This document shows, piece by piece, positions 48,072 through 58,735 of a stretch of DNA of 64,000 bases. The notes under the pieces were generated by a model. The model was not told the origin of the DNA. It did not search any database and saw only the letters and a list, made by a program, of their open reading frames with translations. Numbering within the stretch: the stretch's first letter is position 1; the number at the start of each line of letters is the position of its first letter. Location of the stretch: NCBI GenBank assembly GCA_029718625.1, contig CM056387.1, positions 39,718,394 to 39,782,393 on the forward strand, in the 5' to 3' direction. The stretch is from Synaphobranchus kaupii (lineage: Eukaryota > Chordata > Actinopteri > Anguilliformes > Synaphobranchidae). A program made the position numbers and the translations under genes.

Positions 48072-48291
48072 AAGAATAAAGAATACCCGCACACTAACAA
48101 ATGCTCCCTTATGGTTTATTCAGGAAGCAACGTTTCGACCAAAGAGGTCTTCGTCATGAATACAATCACACGAAGACCCCCTACTTCCTTCACATGACTG
48201 TATGTCTGACGAAGACCTCTTTGGTCGAAACATTGCATCCTGAATAAACCACAAGGGAGCATTTGTTGGTGTGCGGATATTCTTTATTCTT
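48072..48291. repeat. Inverted-repeat element, 85-bp arms
   Basis: Arms 48072-48156 and 48207-48291 are complementary at 80 of 85 positions and enclose a 50-bp spacer. Each arm ends inward in a local hairpin motif (gaccaaagaggtc, 48137-48149, and its mirror gacctctttggtc) framed by gtttcg and ttcgtca. Similar single copies lie at 6235-6275 and 38361-38383. It is probably a pair of short repeat copies in opposite orientation, or a foldback MITE. The family is unknown to me. Confidence 0.8.
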
Positions 48292-48313
48292 ATGTTAAAT
48301 AAACTCCAACAAA

Positions 48314-48315
<2 letters not shown>

Positions 48316-48358
<43 letters not shown>
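48316..48358. repeat. (AT)n microsatellite, 43 bp
   Basis: Uninterrupted AT dinucleotide repeat 25 bp after the inverted-repeat element. Confidence 0.95.
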
Positions 48359-48360
<2 letters not shown>

Positions 48361-49375
48361 ACGTGTACCATATTAGAGACAAAAGTACTCCATCAGACCT
48401 GATTTTATGCTGAACATGTTGCCGCTCAGCTCTAGCTCATCAATGTGTCCTGTTAGAGTGGACTGTGGCCCGCTAGCAGGACGGCCAGGGGCTGATCCTC
48501 TGCTTAACTCTCGTGACAGATCGGGGGGGTCCCCATGCCCCACACAGCCCATTATGCGCAGCACCTCGTGACAAAAGGCATTACGTTCAGCTCACAGATA
48601 CCCACTGAGAGAAAACAGTAACTCCCCCCAATATAAACACTGCAGACACAGTGCCTCTACTCTGGCAGCTAAAACCACAAAATGGTGTAACCTGCCCAGG
48701 GACTAGATATAAATTACCTCATGCGGTACAACTGGTACAGTGTTTATCCAGTGTTCATGTTAAAATGCATGCATTGTGCCAAGTGAATAAATGCAAATGA
48801 CGTTTCAGTTTAAAATGAATAAGGTTTTAAATGATGTTAAGCTTATTTAATGTTTACATGTACATAATATGTGATTTTGTGTTTATGGAAATATGTAAAT
48901 GACATGATTCGCCCACTGTTGTGGCTCACAGCAATATATTTTACCCACTAGAGATTTTGAGACTGTGGATTCTTCCTCTTACTGACACCCCTGTGTCTGC
49001 TTTTTTTTGTTGATGGACTTTTGCAAATTGCTAATGAGCATAATGACATAATGAGGTGATATGTCTACATGTTTAACGGAGAAAAATAATCAAAGACATT
49101 CACAGAGCTTGCAGAAAGATGCAGAGTAAAAGTATTGCTTTTCCTAAAAAAATAATATTGACTATGAATTTGTCATTTCAAATATATTTTACGATCCGTA
49201 AGCTGTGTTGTGTATATGTTTGTCTGAGACATCAAATACTGGGCTTACCGTCTGCAGCAACACTCCTGAACCAGTAGCACTCCCATCATTTGATCACAAG
49301 TAAAATGTGCAGCGGTTGCCAGTAAGTTACAGTGAAGAAATGGCTAACTTCATTGGTAAGCGCACGAGAGCCAGC
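48359..49375. other. Noncoding DNA, no gene recognised
   Basis: AT-rich with TTTAA and TTAAT words. No gene or repeat boundary recognised. Confidence 0.5.
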
Positions 49376-50112
49376 TAAGCCCCAACCAGCACTAGACCCA
49401 AGAAACTTAATTTTGCTAAGCCCAACCAGCACTAGACCCAAGAAACTTTATCTCAAAATTTTAACGATAAAAGTTGTGGAAAAACAAGTCAACATTGGTC
49501 TGGCTTTAGGTTGGTGGAGAGTTGAAATGGCATAAAAGTGACGCAAAGTTGGCTACCCTTCTTATCAGCAGGTAAGCAAAGTAACTTATAGCAGGACCGA
49601 AAAAAACATTACACAATGACATGTTGCTTTCTTTAGCCTTGCATTATCTATGGTCTCATTAGTCAGATAGAACTCAGATCTGACAGGCTAACATTTGAAC
49701 AATTGCTATACTTGCTAAATTATGACTTCAGAGCTACATAGTATTTGTGTGTAACTTAGCCATTTGGGTAAGCTAGTTCTTGCAATGAAAACACCATCAC
49801 ATGTAGCCTAACTCTGAGCCCTTGAAATAGCAAATGCCTTGTGCAGAATGCAGATAATCAGCTAGCTAGCCTTATGTTTATGGAAATCTGTGAATTACAT
49901 TGATAGCTAGCTAATGTAGTAGTGGATGTTGAATTTTCCAACCCATTCCGTAAAGTTAGCCTATCTACCGGTGTCTACATAGTGAAAGCTAGCCTGGCTG
50001 TTGTGTTGTGCAGTTGTTGAAACGAAGGTGGCCTGTGGATGTTAAATTTTCCAACCCATTCCCAAAACGTTGTTGTTGTGTTGTGCAGTTGTTGAAGCGA
50101 AGGTCTGTTGTG
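49376..50112. repeat. Local direct duplications (41 bp and 75 bp)
   Basis: A 41-bp duplication has copies at 49376 and 49417, each with ccaaccagcactagacccaa, differing by one C. A second pair 75 bp apart carries tgcagttgttgaaacgaagg (50010) and tgcagttgttgaagcgaagg (50085). The word gaattttccaacccattcc at 49931 is repeated as aaattttccaacccattcc at 50044. These look like replication-slippage or unequal-exchange products in an otherwise unremarkable stretch. A larger old transposable element may underlie the region. Confidence 0.7.
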
Positions 50113-51980
50113 GCTCATATAACCAATGAAAGAGTATCATTCGTTACTTGTCCGATGTATGGCTCATTGTTTGGATGCTACAATAGCCAGCTTCCCTTCA
50201 CACCACATTCAGCTATCACCATACTATCACCGTTGGCAAAGTTGGCAACCATTCGCAGGGGCTGAGTTTCGATCGGTATCATGCTTTGGATTGTGATTGC
50301 AGTTCTCCCTTGTGGACACTAGATGGGGTTTCAAATAATATATTGTTCCTTTAATGGCATTAATGGCAGAAACAGGGTTCACCACAATTAAAACACAAAA
50401 TATGGATGGAGTACAAAAACACAGCGTAACTTGTCAATTGAATAACTAAACAGTGAAAAAAAATCAGTCACGCACTTCAAATTATATGATTGTAAGTGTT
50501 AAGTGCAGTGCTCAACTATAATAGTGTGGAACGACTGGAAATCCACTAAAAGCAATTTGAAATGACTGGCTGAATATAGAAAAGGTAAAGTTTTTCATTG
50601 AAGTTAATGGCAAGACATTGAGAGAAAAGAGGTGACAGAGCTTTTCTCTAAGCTTACAGCACCTGTGAAAGATGTGTTGGTCCCGAGTCAAACCTATCTC
50701 TCTCACATGTAAGAAGTGCAATAACATTTGCTAAAAGGTTTCTAATTCCAAATCTTTTCAACCTGTCTGCACCTGTTTGAACGATTAACATCCTGTACTT
50801 CAGTCACTTGGCCTCAAACAGGGAGGTTAGTGCAAGCCATCACCAAAATAGTTTCTGGCACACCCCAAAACATTTTCAAAATCCAATCTCTTAGAACACA
50901 CGTTTTTTTTTTTTTTTAGTCATACTGTACTTTTTTTTAAATTATATACCGGATTCCACGTCTGCAGACACGTTTTGATATTCTCGGCACACCTGTCCAA
51001 TTACGCATAATATTCCGCCCAGTCACACAAACGGTGAAAATGCTTGAATTTTCCGTCATTCTACATATTACATAATGGCGTTCCCTTTTCCCCTGTGCTG
51101 CTATCAGCTTCCCGCGGCGTTTGTGTGCGGTAACGCACAGCCAACAGCTGATGATGAGAGCTGGACCCTGAGAGGGCCTAGGAAACGGCCTGTGGTTTAG
51201 CAGCAGCGAGAGAAAGATGGCTGTTTTAGTGCACTGCACAGGAGTTCGGAATGGGCTTCACACTGAGCAGAATACTGTTTTTCCAGCACTGGCTGATGTG
51301 TACTTTAAAGACCAAAGGACAAGCTCTCCGCCTTTGAGTAAGTGGAATACTTCATCATTTGAATATTCCGTGGCTTCCAAATTTGGAATATTCAAATAAC
51401 CTACTAATTTCTCTTCTTTTTTTTACCCAAAGCACTCCATGAATCTCACAATTTCTTAGAAGTTATTTTTGTGTAAATAATGACTCGCTGCAGAGATCTG
51501 CATTTGCTCACAGTTTAAGGCGGGAAATAATATTAAGTCGTTATTTTATGCTGAAGCTCGCCTTCATGAATATTTACTAGCGAAAATAAAACGCTGTAAT
51601 TAACGAGCATTTGAATGCGTGTGCAAGTTATCGAATGGCGATATATATGAATCGAATATCGGGATTCACCCCTATCTTAAGAAGAGAATTCAAATGAAAG
51701 GAGCCATTTGAGCAGCCGTTCTGACCCCAATCTCAAGCCTGTGCTGTCACAGTCCCACCGGTCCCGGTTTCTCTGCTCCATTAAGGCTCTGTGTCACACA
51801 CGCTCGCCAATTCCCCCATATGCATCCACGTTAAATTAGGAAAGAGCTCTTACAACCTTGCCGCTTGTTCTCGTCTACGGCAGCCAGGTGCGTTCCTCCA
51901 GCGGTGGAGAACGGGTCAGTTCCTTTAACAGACAATAATCAATAATAACGAGCCCCTGTCCTTTCGTGTGATGTATAATT
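50113..51980. other. Noncoding DNA, part possibly conserved
   Basis: T15 at about 50904-50918. The stretch at about 51480-51990 is non-repetitive with words such as catgaatatttactagcg and ccgcttgttctcgtc that could be conserved regulatory DNA leading into the CpG-rich block. No gene. Confidence 0.4.
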
Positions 51981-52870
51981 ATAACGCGGGCTAAGGTGGG
52001 CGCCGCGTCAAGACGAGAGGCAGACGGTTTTCACACAGCCCTCGTCCAACAGCGACGGCTTGTTTTCTGCGGGCCCAAGCTGTTCAAACCAATTGCCGTT
52101 GAGCGTGAAAGCAGCGAGCGGGGTCAGCGAGCAGGTCAGGAGGAAAGATATAGTGTATCGATTTCGCACCGGGAGCAGAGCTGGGCCGCGGCTCGCCGAC
52201 CGCGCCGGGGTTGGGGGAGCAGGGGAGGCGCACCTCATTCCAATCCGAGAGGGGGGTTCAAAGGGCGAGCGCTTTTTCGTTCGGAGTCATGATGAATTGG
52301 GGGCTCGTGAATTCCAGTCTGTGGCTGCAGGGGGACCCCGGCGCCCGAAACGGCGGCGTGAGGCTGTTGGGTGGGGGGGGGGGGGGGGGTTACAGGACAG
52401 CCGACCGTGTCGATAGGCAAACCGGCCAGTTGCAAAAATACAAAATAAATTAAAAAACAACCCCTCCCTCCCCTCTCCACCAAAAAAATTCCCTCCCAAA
52501 AAATGCCTCCCATTGCAGCGATGGGCAGGGCGAAGCTTCACGCCGTCCAAACGAGTTCCGATCGGGCCGCAGGGGCAGCGTTGTGTCGCCGCGATCGATT
52601 GCGGCCGGCTTTGAACGGCGCCGCTATTTGGTGGATCGCCTGGATCTGAGAGCGCCTCCGCCGGGCCCCGCGCTGTCGCTTTAAATCCCCGTTGGCCCGC
52701 CTTTCCGCGGCGGGAGCTAACGGTGCCATTATTGACAGCGATACCAAGCGTCTGTACGCCCACGCGAGAGACGCGTCTGAAAGGAGCGGGGCTGAAAAGC
52801 GGCGGGGGAACGGCTTCTGCGCGTGCCGCCGCGTGAGAAATATTCTCTGCAAATCGCGGTGGGCTCGATG
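51981..52870. promoter_or_regulatory. Large CpG-rich block (CpG-island-like)
   Basis: Nearly 0.9 kb with dense CpGs (ccgcggctcgccgaccgcgc, gcgcctccgccgggccccgc) interrupted by G17 (52373-52389) and a CA-rich 52430-52520 stretch. Several ORFs on both strands overlap each other and lack domains. It is the best candidate in the window for the promoter or first exon of a transcript that continues outside it, but no start site, splice donor or coding frame can be supported. Confidence 0.45.
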
Positions 52871-54504
52871 CATGATTCATATGACAAATGACAGCACTCA
52901 GGCACAGACACCCCCCTTCCCCCCGCCCCCCCCATGTCAGCGGCTCAGGAGCATTGTTACGACTGCCTTACAAGTCTCACAATTACCGGTCATGCAATAT
53001 TCACTCAGGACTTTGGCAAACCCTTGACAGATTAAGAAGCCATTTGCAGGATTTGACTGCTCACGGAGCATGTAGGCGCGCGCTGAATGAGGCGGGCAGT
53101 CTGAATTTGATCATTTTGCTACATGGACCAATGCATGTTGTAAAAATTATTTTAAAGCACATCAGGTGAGAGGGAAATGTGTGATTCTGGTTTATGGTTA
53201 AAAATATTTTGGAAGAAAACAGAAGCATTTCCTTTGCAAAGAGAGAAAAATCCAAGTAAAAGTAGACTTTGGGGAAAAAATAAACCACAACAAAGATGGT
53301 TTAATAATTTGGGTGCATTAACATACATTATGCCACTTACTTTACCATGAAATAAAGTCTTAGCAACTTAGCAAGTCAATAAGTGGCGGAAATGGAAATG
53401 TCCACGGATAACACAATACAACACTAGCAAAAATCTGTACACAAACTGCTGCGCTGAAGACCGTCAATGTGGGACAGCAATGAAAGAACTACAATGACAA
53501 AATGGGTTGAGCTTCATTTTGATACCAAAGGCCGTGAAATTTTCGAAACCCCCGAAGACTTCATGTTGTTTCGAAGGGTCGTTGGGAGTGGCGGTGGCCT
53601 CATAGCAACGCATAATTGGCCACTAGATTGTCAAGGGCTTTCAGCAGTCAATGCATCCCCCGGCTCACGACTCTATAGCGACGTCGCTGCTCGAATGTGT
53701 GTGTGACACCGGCGGGCGAACCTGCTGCACAGTCCTCTCCTGCAGTAACTGCGGCAGCTCAGCAGGTGGACTGCAGAGTGACAGAGCGCCAGCTGACTGC
53801 ACCCGTTTGGAAAACGTGCCCGCGAGTGCGTGCCCTCCAGTGAGGTGATGGACCAATGAAGGACACTCTGCAGTGATGGAACAGGCCTACAGATCTGATT
53901 GAGCATTTAAGACACAATAAACAAATCAAAGATGTGAGGGGCAATGTATGGCTAAGAACTCATTTTTACTGACAAATAATTGGAAAATCTTTGTGGCTTT
54001 AACCAAACCTGAACAGAATGTACAACATGAAATAGGCAATATATGAATATGGCTAGAGCAGTTTGGCTCTAATATTGAGGCAAACCACACTAATAGTACT
54101 GGTATGCCTGCTGAAACCACATGAACATGATGAATCTTTGCATCTTTAAAAATACAGAGCTACTTATATATTCTATATAATTGTATATTAAAATACCATG
54201 TCACATTTACTGTTCTTTTCAAACTAAATTCGGCAAATAAATAGTAATTGTGCATTACAATTTGCAGAAATATGTCAAATGTCAAGTTTGTACCCTGCAG
54301 AGAGTGTGTCAACTCCTTTTCATTTACAGATTCAACAAAACATAAAATTTGACCAGGGATGCCCAAACCTTTGCATACCACTGTATATACCCTGCTCAGG
54401 TTTGCATATGCAGAACATATGTATATAGACGCGTGTGCGTCTGTGTGTTGGAGATGAGATGGGATGCCAGCTGGTGTTATTAATGATCAACAGACAGACA
54501 GACA
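52871..54504. other. Noncoding DNA, no gene recognised
   Basis: C-rich tract at 52909-52933, then AT-balanced DNA. The ORF at 53467-53706 has no domain. No transposon ends. Confidence 0.5.
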
Positions 54505-54506
54505 CG

Positions 54507-54538
<32 letters not shown>
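54505..54538. repeat. (CA)n(TA)n microsatellite, transposon target
   Basis: Alternating cacacaca then tatatata; the last TA (54537-54538) is the left target-site TA of the palindromic element. Confidence 0.9.
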
Positions 54539-54780
54539 CAGTTGAGGACAAAATTATTGGCCCCCCCTGTAAAGATGAGCAAAAAGGGTTATAAAAAATT
54601 CACCGTTTGGTGAATTAGCTTAATCTCACACTGAAAAAACAAGAAGAATCCAACCTTTAATTGACGTTAATTTATTATGAGAAAAAAAAATCCCTCATCA
54701 AGAAATAATTATTTTTAACAAAACCACATTGGACACAATTATTAGCCCCCCTGCATTTATATATAGAATAAAGTAATAAT

Positions 54781-55084
54781 TTTTAATATTTGGTCACATA
54801 TCCTTTGCATGCCATGACTTCCTGATGTCTGTGACCCAACAACATCAAAAGACTCTTGATATCTTATTTTCTGGTACTCTTACAAGCGATACTATAACAT
54901 CTCTGCATTTGAATGGATCTCTATGGGAATTGGGGGGTGGGACTAGATTTAGCTGTAAATTATGCTGGAACAGTATGGAATACATGGTTGGTAAAATGGC
55001 TGTAAGTCAACAAGGGTCTGAGGTATCAAACAAGCCTTAAACAATCACTCTGCTGCCAGATATGCAGTAGATATGGATGGATCA
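54781..55084 (+). repeat. Shared module, copy 3 (left arm)
   Basis: From ttttaatatttggtcacata to atatggatggatca. About 95% identical to the truncated copy at 8790-8993 over the shared 195 bp, and continuous with the palindrome centre. Confidence 0.9.
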
Positions 55085-55162
55085 CTTTAAGGGTTGTTTC
55101 TCCTGACAAATTTTCCTATTGAACTCTATGGAAAAATAAGTCAGGAGAAGAAACCCTTCAAG

Positions 55163-55466
55163 TTATTCATCCATATCTACTGCATATCTGGCAACAGAGT
55201 GATGGTTTAAAGCTTGTTTGATACGTCAGACCCTTGATGACTTACAGCCATTTAGCCAACCATGTGTTCCATACTGTTCCAGCATAATTTACAGCTAAAT
55301 CTAGTCCCACCCCCCAATTCCCATAGAGATCCATTCAAATGCAGAGATGTTATAGTATTGCTTGTAAGAGTACCAGAAAATAAGATATCAAGAGTCTTTT
55401 GATGTTGTTGGGTCACAGACATCAGGAAGTCATGGCATGCAAAGGATATGTGACCAAATATTAAAA
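55163..55466 (-). repeat. Shared module, copy 4 (right arm)
   Basis: Mirror image of copy 3. It is closest to copy 2 in the MITE at 47124-47429. Confidence 0.9.
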
Positions 55467-55708
55467 ATTATTACTTTATTCTATATATAAATGCAGGGGG
55501 GCTAATAATTGTGTCCAATGTGGTTTTGTTAAAAATAATTATTTCTTGATGAGGGATTTTTTTTTCTCATAATAAATTAACGTCAATTAAAGGTTGGATT
55601 CTTCTTGTTTTTTCAGTGTGAGATTAAGCTAATTCACCAAACGGTGAATTTTTTATAACCCTTTTTGCTCATCTTTACAGGGGGGGCCAATAATTTTGTC
55701 CTCAACTG

Positions 55709-55714
55709 TATATA
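55709..55714. other. TATATA junction between two Tc1 elements
   Basis: Only these six bases separate the palindromic element from the next Tc1 derivative. The same hexamer separates the two elements at 10336-10341. Confidence 0.9.
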
Positions 55715-56440
55715 CAGATCCTTTCCCAAAAATTAGAATATCATGGAAAAGTAGTTTTTTTTCCATAATTCCAATCAAAAAGTGAAACTTTCATAGATTA
55801 TAGATTCATTACACACAAAGTGAAATATTTCTAGCCTTTATTTGTTTCATTTTTCATAATTTTGGCTTACAGCTCCAGAAAACCCCCAAAACAGTATTTC
55901 AAGAAATTAGAATAGTGTGTCGAAAATCAGCATTTACTTCAGTTATTTCAGAGAATGAATGTTTTAGACTGAGTGTCACACTATCATCTCATTTACTCAA
56001 AACACCTGCAAAGTTTATCTCAGTTTGGTTCAGTATGGGGAAGACTGCAGACTTGACAATTGGCCAGAAGACCATCATTGACACCCTCCAGAAGATGGGT
56101 AAGCCACAAAAGGTCATCGCTAAGGAGGCTGGCTGTTCACAGAGTGCAGTGTCCAAGCATATCAATAGAAAGTTTAGTGGAAGGGAAAAATGTGGCAGGA
56201 GAAGGTGCACAAGCAAAAGAGATGACCATAGGCTTCAGCGGATTCCAAAATTTGCCGGAGATGCAGAGGGAGCGGACTGAGGCTGGAGTCAGTGCTTCAA
56301 AAACCACCACGTACAGACGTATCCGGGACATGGGCTACAACTGTCGGATTCCTCGAGTCAAGCCACTCCACTCATTCTCTGAAATAACTGAAGTAAATGC
56401 TGATTTTCGACACACTATTCTAATTTCTTGAAATACTGTC
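55715..56440 (+). mobile_element. Tc1 deletion derivative with 68-bp perfect inverted repeat
   Basis: The left end cagatcctttcccaaaaatt follows TA (55713-55714). A segment of the left terminal region, 55891-55958, is perfectly complementary (68 of 68) to 56372-56439. The right side therefore keeps only the inner part of its terminal repeat; the outer about 175 bp are missing, and sequence breaks into a ggtgac then G13 tract (56451-56463). The transposase gene is cut from its RED domain straight to the inner terminal repeat, so the catalytic domain is gone. The perfect inner repeat points to recent homogenisation or a recent event. Confidence 0.88.
56035..56371 (+). pseudogene. Tc1 transposase N-terminal fragment
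   Basis: Starts MGKTADLTIGQKTIIDTLQK at 56035 with the PAI helix-turn-helix (KVIAKEAGCSQSAVSKHINR) and a GRRRCTSKRDDHRLQRI linker. The frame then shifts near 56240-56260. The RED part (EAGVSASKTTTYRRIRDMGY, about 56280-56340) reads in another frame and ends at IPRVKPL, where the inner terminal repeat begins at 56372. The entire DDE domain is absent. Such a fragment could at most bind element ends; there is no evidence that it is expressed. Confidence 0.88.
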
Positions 56441-57479
56441 CACAGGTGACGGGGGGGGGGGGGCCTAGACATAAAAACCTAAAATCAGCCTGAAGGTCAA
56501 ACAAAGAATTTACAGCACACTCGGAATCATGTCATTCCTACGAGTTGGTTGAAAAATTGAATGGGGAGTAATGGCGGGCCGTGTGCTGTGTGTGTAGGCC
56601 TACGCTGTAATCACATTATGGCCTTGCACTAATGTCTGGAACTAAAAAGACCTTTTCATTTTGGTTCTGTGAGACGTGTCGGCCTTGTGGTCAAGACGAT
56701 CACAATTTCATGCTCTGGATTCAGGGCTGAATGCAAGGCTACAATATAATATATAGCGTCAGGTAAACTTGCTCTACATTACATTTAATGATTTATCCTG
56801 CCCGGCTAAATCTTCATAGTGCTTATGCTAATGCAATATAGAGATAGATATACAGTATAGCGGCCGGTAAAAGTTATAGCGCCAGTCCCTTTGGCTTACA
56901 GTGAGAAGCTGTGTGGGAACACGGTGTACCGGCTGTAAGCCGATTGAAATTGTTTGAAAATAGTAACACAGATTGTGGAATTCCCTACAGATGTGCTTCG
57001 CCATTGTACTGCTGACACGAGCCTGCTCTACAGGGCTTAAGCCCCTTAGCTGCAGCTTCCTGCCATCATCACCATTATCATGACCACCTTTCTGAAATTG
57101 GACAATTACAAAAGCCCCTGTAGTGCTTTAAAGCGGTCTTAAAGGGCTTCAATTACACCCTCGGCGCAGTACAGTAGTAGATTAGCTGCTCGTAACAAGC
57201 GTCCTATTGTCATATTCAGAAGTAACAATTCCCAAAAATGATTTAAAGCTCTTTTGGAATTCCAACAGACACGTATAGCAGAAAATTCTGTTCATTGTAC
57301 AGAGAACCAACTGTGCGTCATCGCACTCGTATTACGGGATGCTGGAATACGGCAGCATTTTTCACTAACTGAATTATGTAACACTATTTGGCAATAGCGG
57401 GCCGCTTTTGTTTCAGCTTGCATCTCCAAGGCACTTTTGGAACTATGGGATATAATATTCAAATACGAGGCGTTAGCTA
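56441..57479. other. G13 tract and noncoding DNA
   Basis: G13 at 56451-56463. The remainder is AT-balanced DNA without a recognised gene or repeat. Confidence 0.5.
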
Positions 57480-57970
57480 CGCGCCGAACTTTGCTTGTGC
57501 GTTTTATAAGCATTTTAGCGTTTGTCGCTCCGGAGGCTAATATTTTTTATAGCTCGCCGCTCCGAACGCGCGTTTTACGCGACGCCCGCGCGTTCGATGG
57601 GGATGGACGGACCGGGCCCGATCCTGCGGAAGAGAGGGGGAGAGGAGGAAGAGAGCTTTTTTACAGGCGAGCCCACTTGGCAGAGCGGAGCGGGCGACCG
57701 TCCAAAACAGGCAAGGGGAACATCCTTCCAGCAACAACAAAGAGAATGAGATGAATGAGGAGCGCTGCGGCCAGAGGATCCAGCCCTTTTCCCGAGGAAG
57801 AAAAGAAAAACCCATTCAATACCGGACCGCGCCAGCGATAGAGGAATTTTAACAGAGGTTTCATTAATTCATTTATCTGAATAAAAATTTGACGGGCGAA
57901 GGGGGCTCGGGCCGACGACAACGGAGGTCAGTCCGTGCGCGAGCCGCGCCGCGGCGTCGAATCGCGGCCA
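57480..57970. promoter_or_regulatory. CpG-rich block
   Basis: CpG-dense (cgcgcgttttacgcgacgcc, ggtcagtccgtgcgcgagcc) with ORFs on both strands and no domain. CpG-island-like. No transcript structure can be assigned. Confidence 0.4.
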
Positions 57971-58735
57971 TAAAAGGGACTCGGACTCTGACAGCATAAG
58001 AAACGTCCACCTTAGACTTTTGAAACATAACATAAAACAATGAAATAAAACAATGATAAAATAGAGCAGTAAATGGCTCAGAGAGCTGGCGTACATTTAA
58101 CTGGACTGTTTCATGAGGAAATGATAAAAAAATAATGACTTGAGGACAGATAACAAGTGATTAAGTCTTATGACAATATAATAGTTATGTTATTCTTCTC
58201 GTGGAACATTAGTGGTAAAACAAAGGCCAAATCACGGCACACGTCGCAGTCATGACAACTTGACTAAATTCAATGACACCGTCCACCAGGGTTTTTACAT
58301 CAGAATGAAGTCATTAGACAAGTGCAGTGTATTTGAGAAGGCGGCTTTAAGTATAAACAGTGTCACTGACCGTAATGTGACAGTAGGTCTGTTCTGGGTG
58401 GCACAGCGAAGAGGAGGCACATCACTGAGATATTCTCCCAGAGTCCCTATTGCCCCTGACAGCCCATCTATAAATCACGCACACACACACACACACACAC
58501 ACACCTCTGTGCCATCCTCAGCCCCCTTCCTCCCCTCATCCAAACACACATCCATACACATACCACATATCATTCAGACACGCACGTACAGTACACAAAT
58601 ACACACACACACACCCCTCAGACACAAACATACATACATCACATCATATCACTCATATGCACACTTTCGTACACACACTGCACCATATCACTCAGACACG
58701 CACACGCACACACACACACACACACACACCGCTCA
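57971..58735. other. Noncoding DNA with CA microsatellites
   Basis: (CA)n at 58477-58504, 58600-58614 and 58700-58729 embedded in acac-rich sequence. The 200-codon ORF at 58212-58814 is Thr/His-rich because of these repeats and is not a gene. Confidence 0.7.

Larger units (their letters stand above)
54539..55708. mobile_element. Palindromic (foldback) Tc1-type element, 1,170 bp
   Basis: The whole element is a near-perfect palindrome. It starts cagttgaggacaaaattatt and ends with the complement, flanked by TA at 54537-54538 and 55709-55710. Arms 54539-55107 and 55140-55708 are each 569 bp, meet exactly at 55123.5, and differ at only a few sites (for example 3-4 in the outer 250 bp). The 32-bp centre (55108-55139) is itself partly palindromic. 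The outer about 240 bp are Tc1-type terminal sequence. The inner about 340 bp of each arm carries the shared module. No transposase is encoded. An inverted duplication of a shorter element, or of one half of an element, explains the structure. Confidence 0.93.

Noticed and set aside
48206..48236. Functional hammerhead ribozyme
   Set aside because: The core words are present in order, but stem II has an extra unpaired base and no cleavage-site strand is evident. Kept only as a motif worth testing.
52060..52880. ORFs in the CpG-rich block on both strands
   Set aside because: Open frames are expected where stops are rare. Peptides are Arg/Ala/Pro/Gly-rich without domains.
54825..55040. 71-codon ORF inside the shared module as cargo gene
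   Set aside because: The frame is not kept in the other module copies (a 2-bp deletion and substitutions in the 8790 copy), so there is no sign of selection for a protein.
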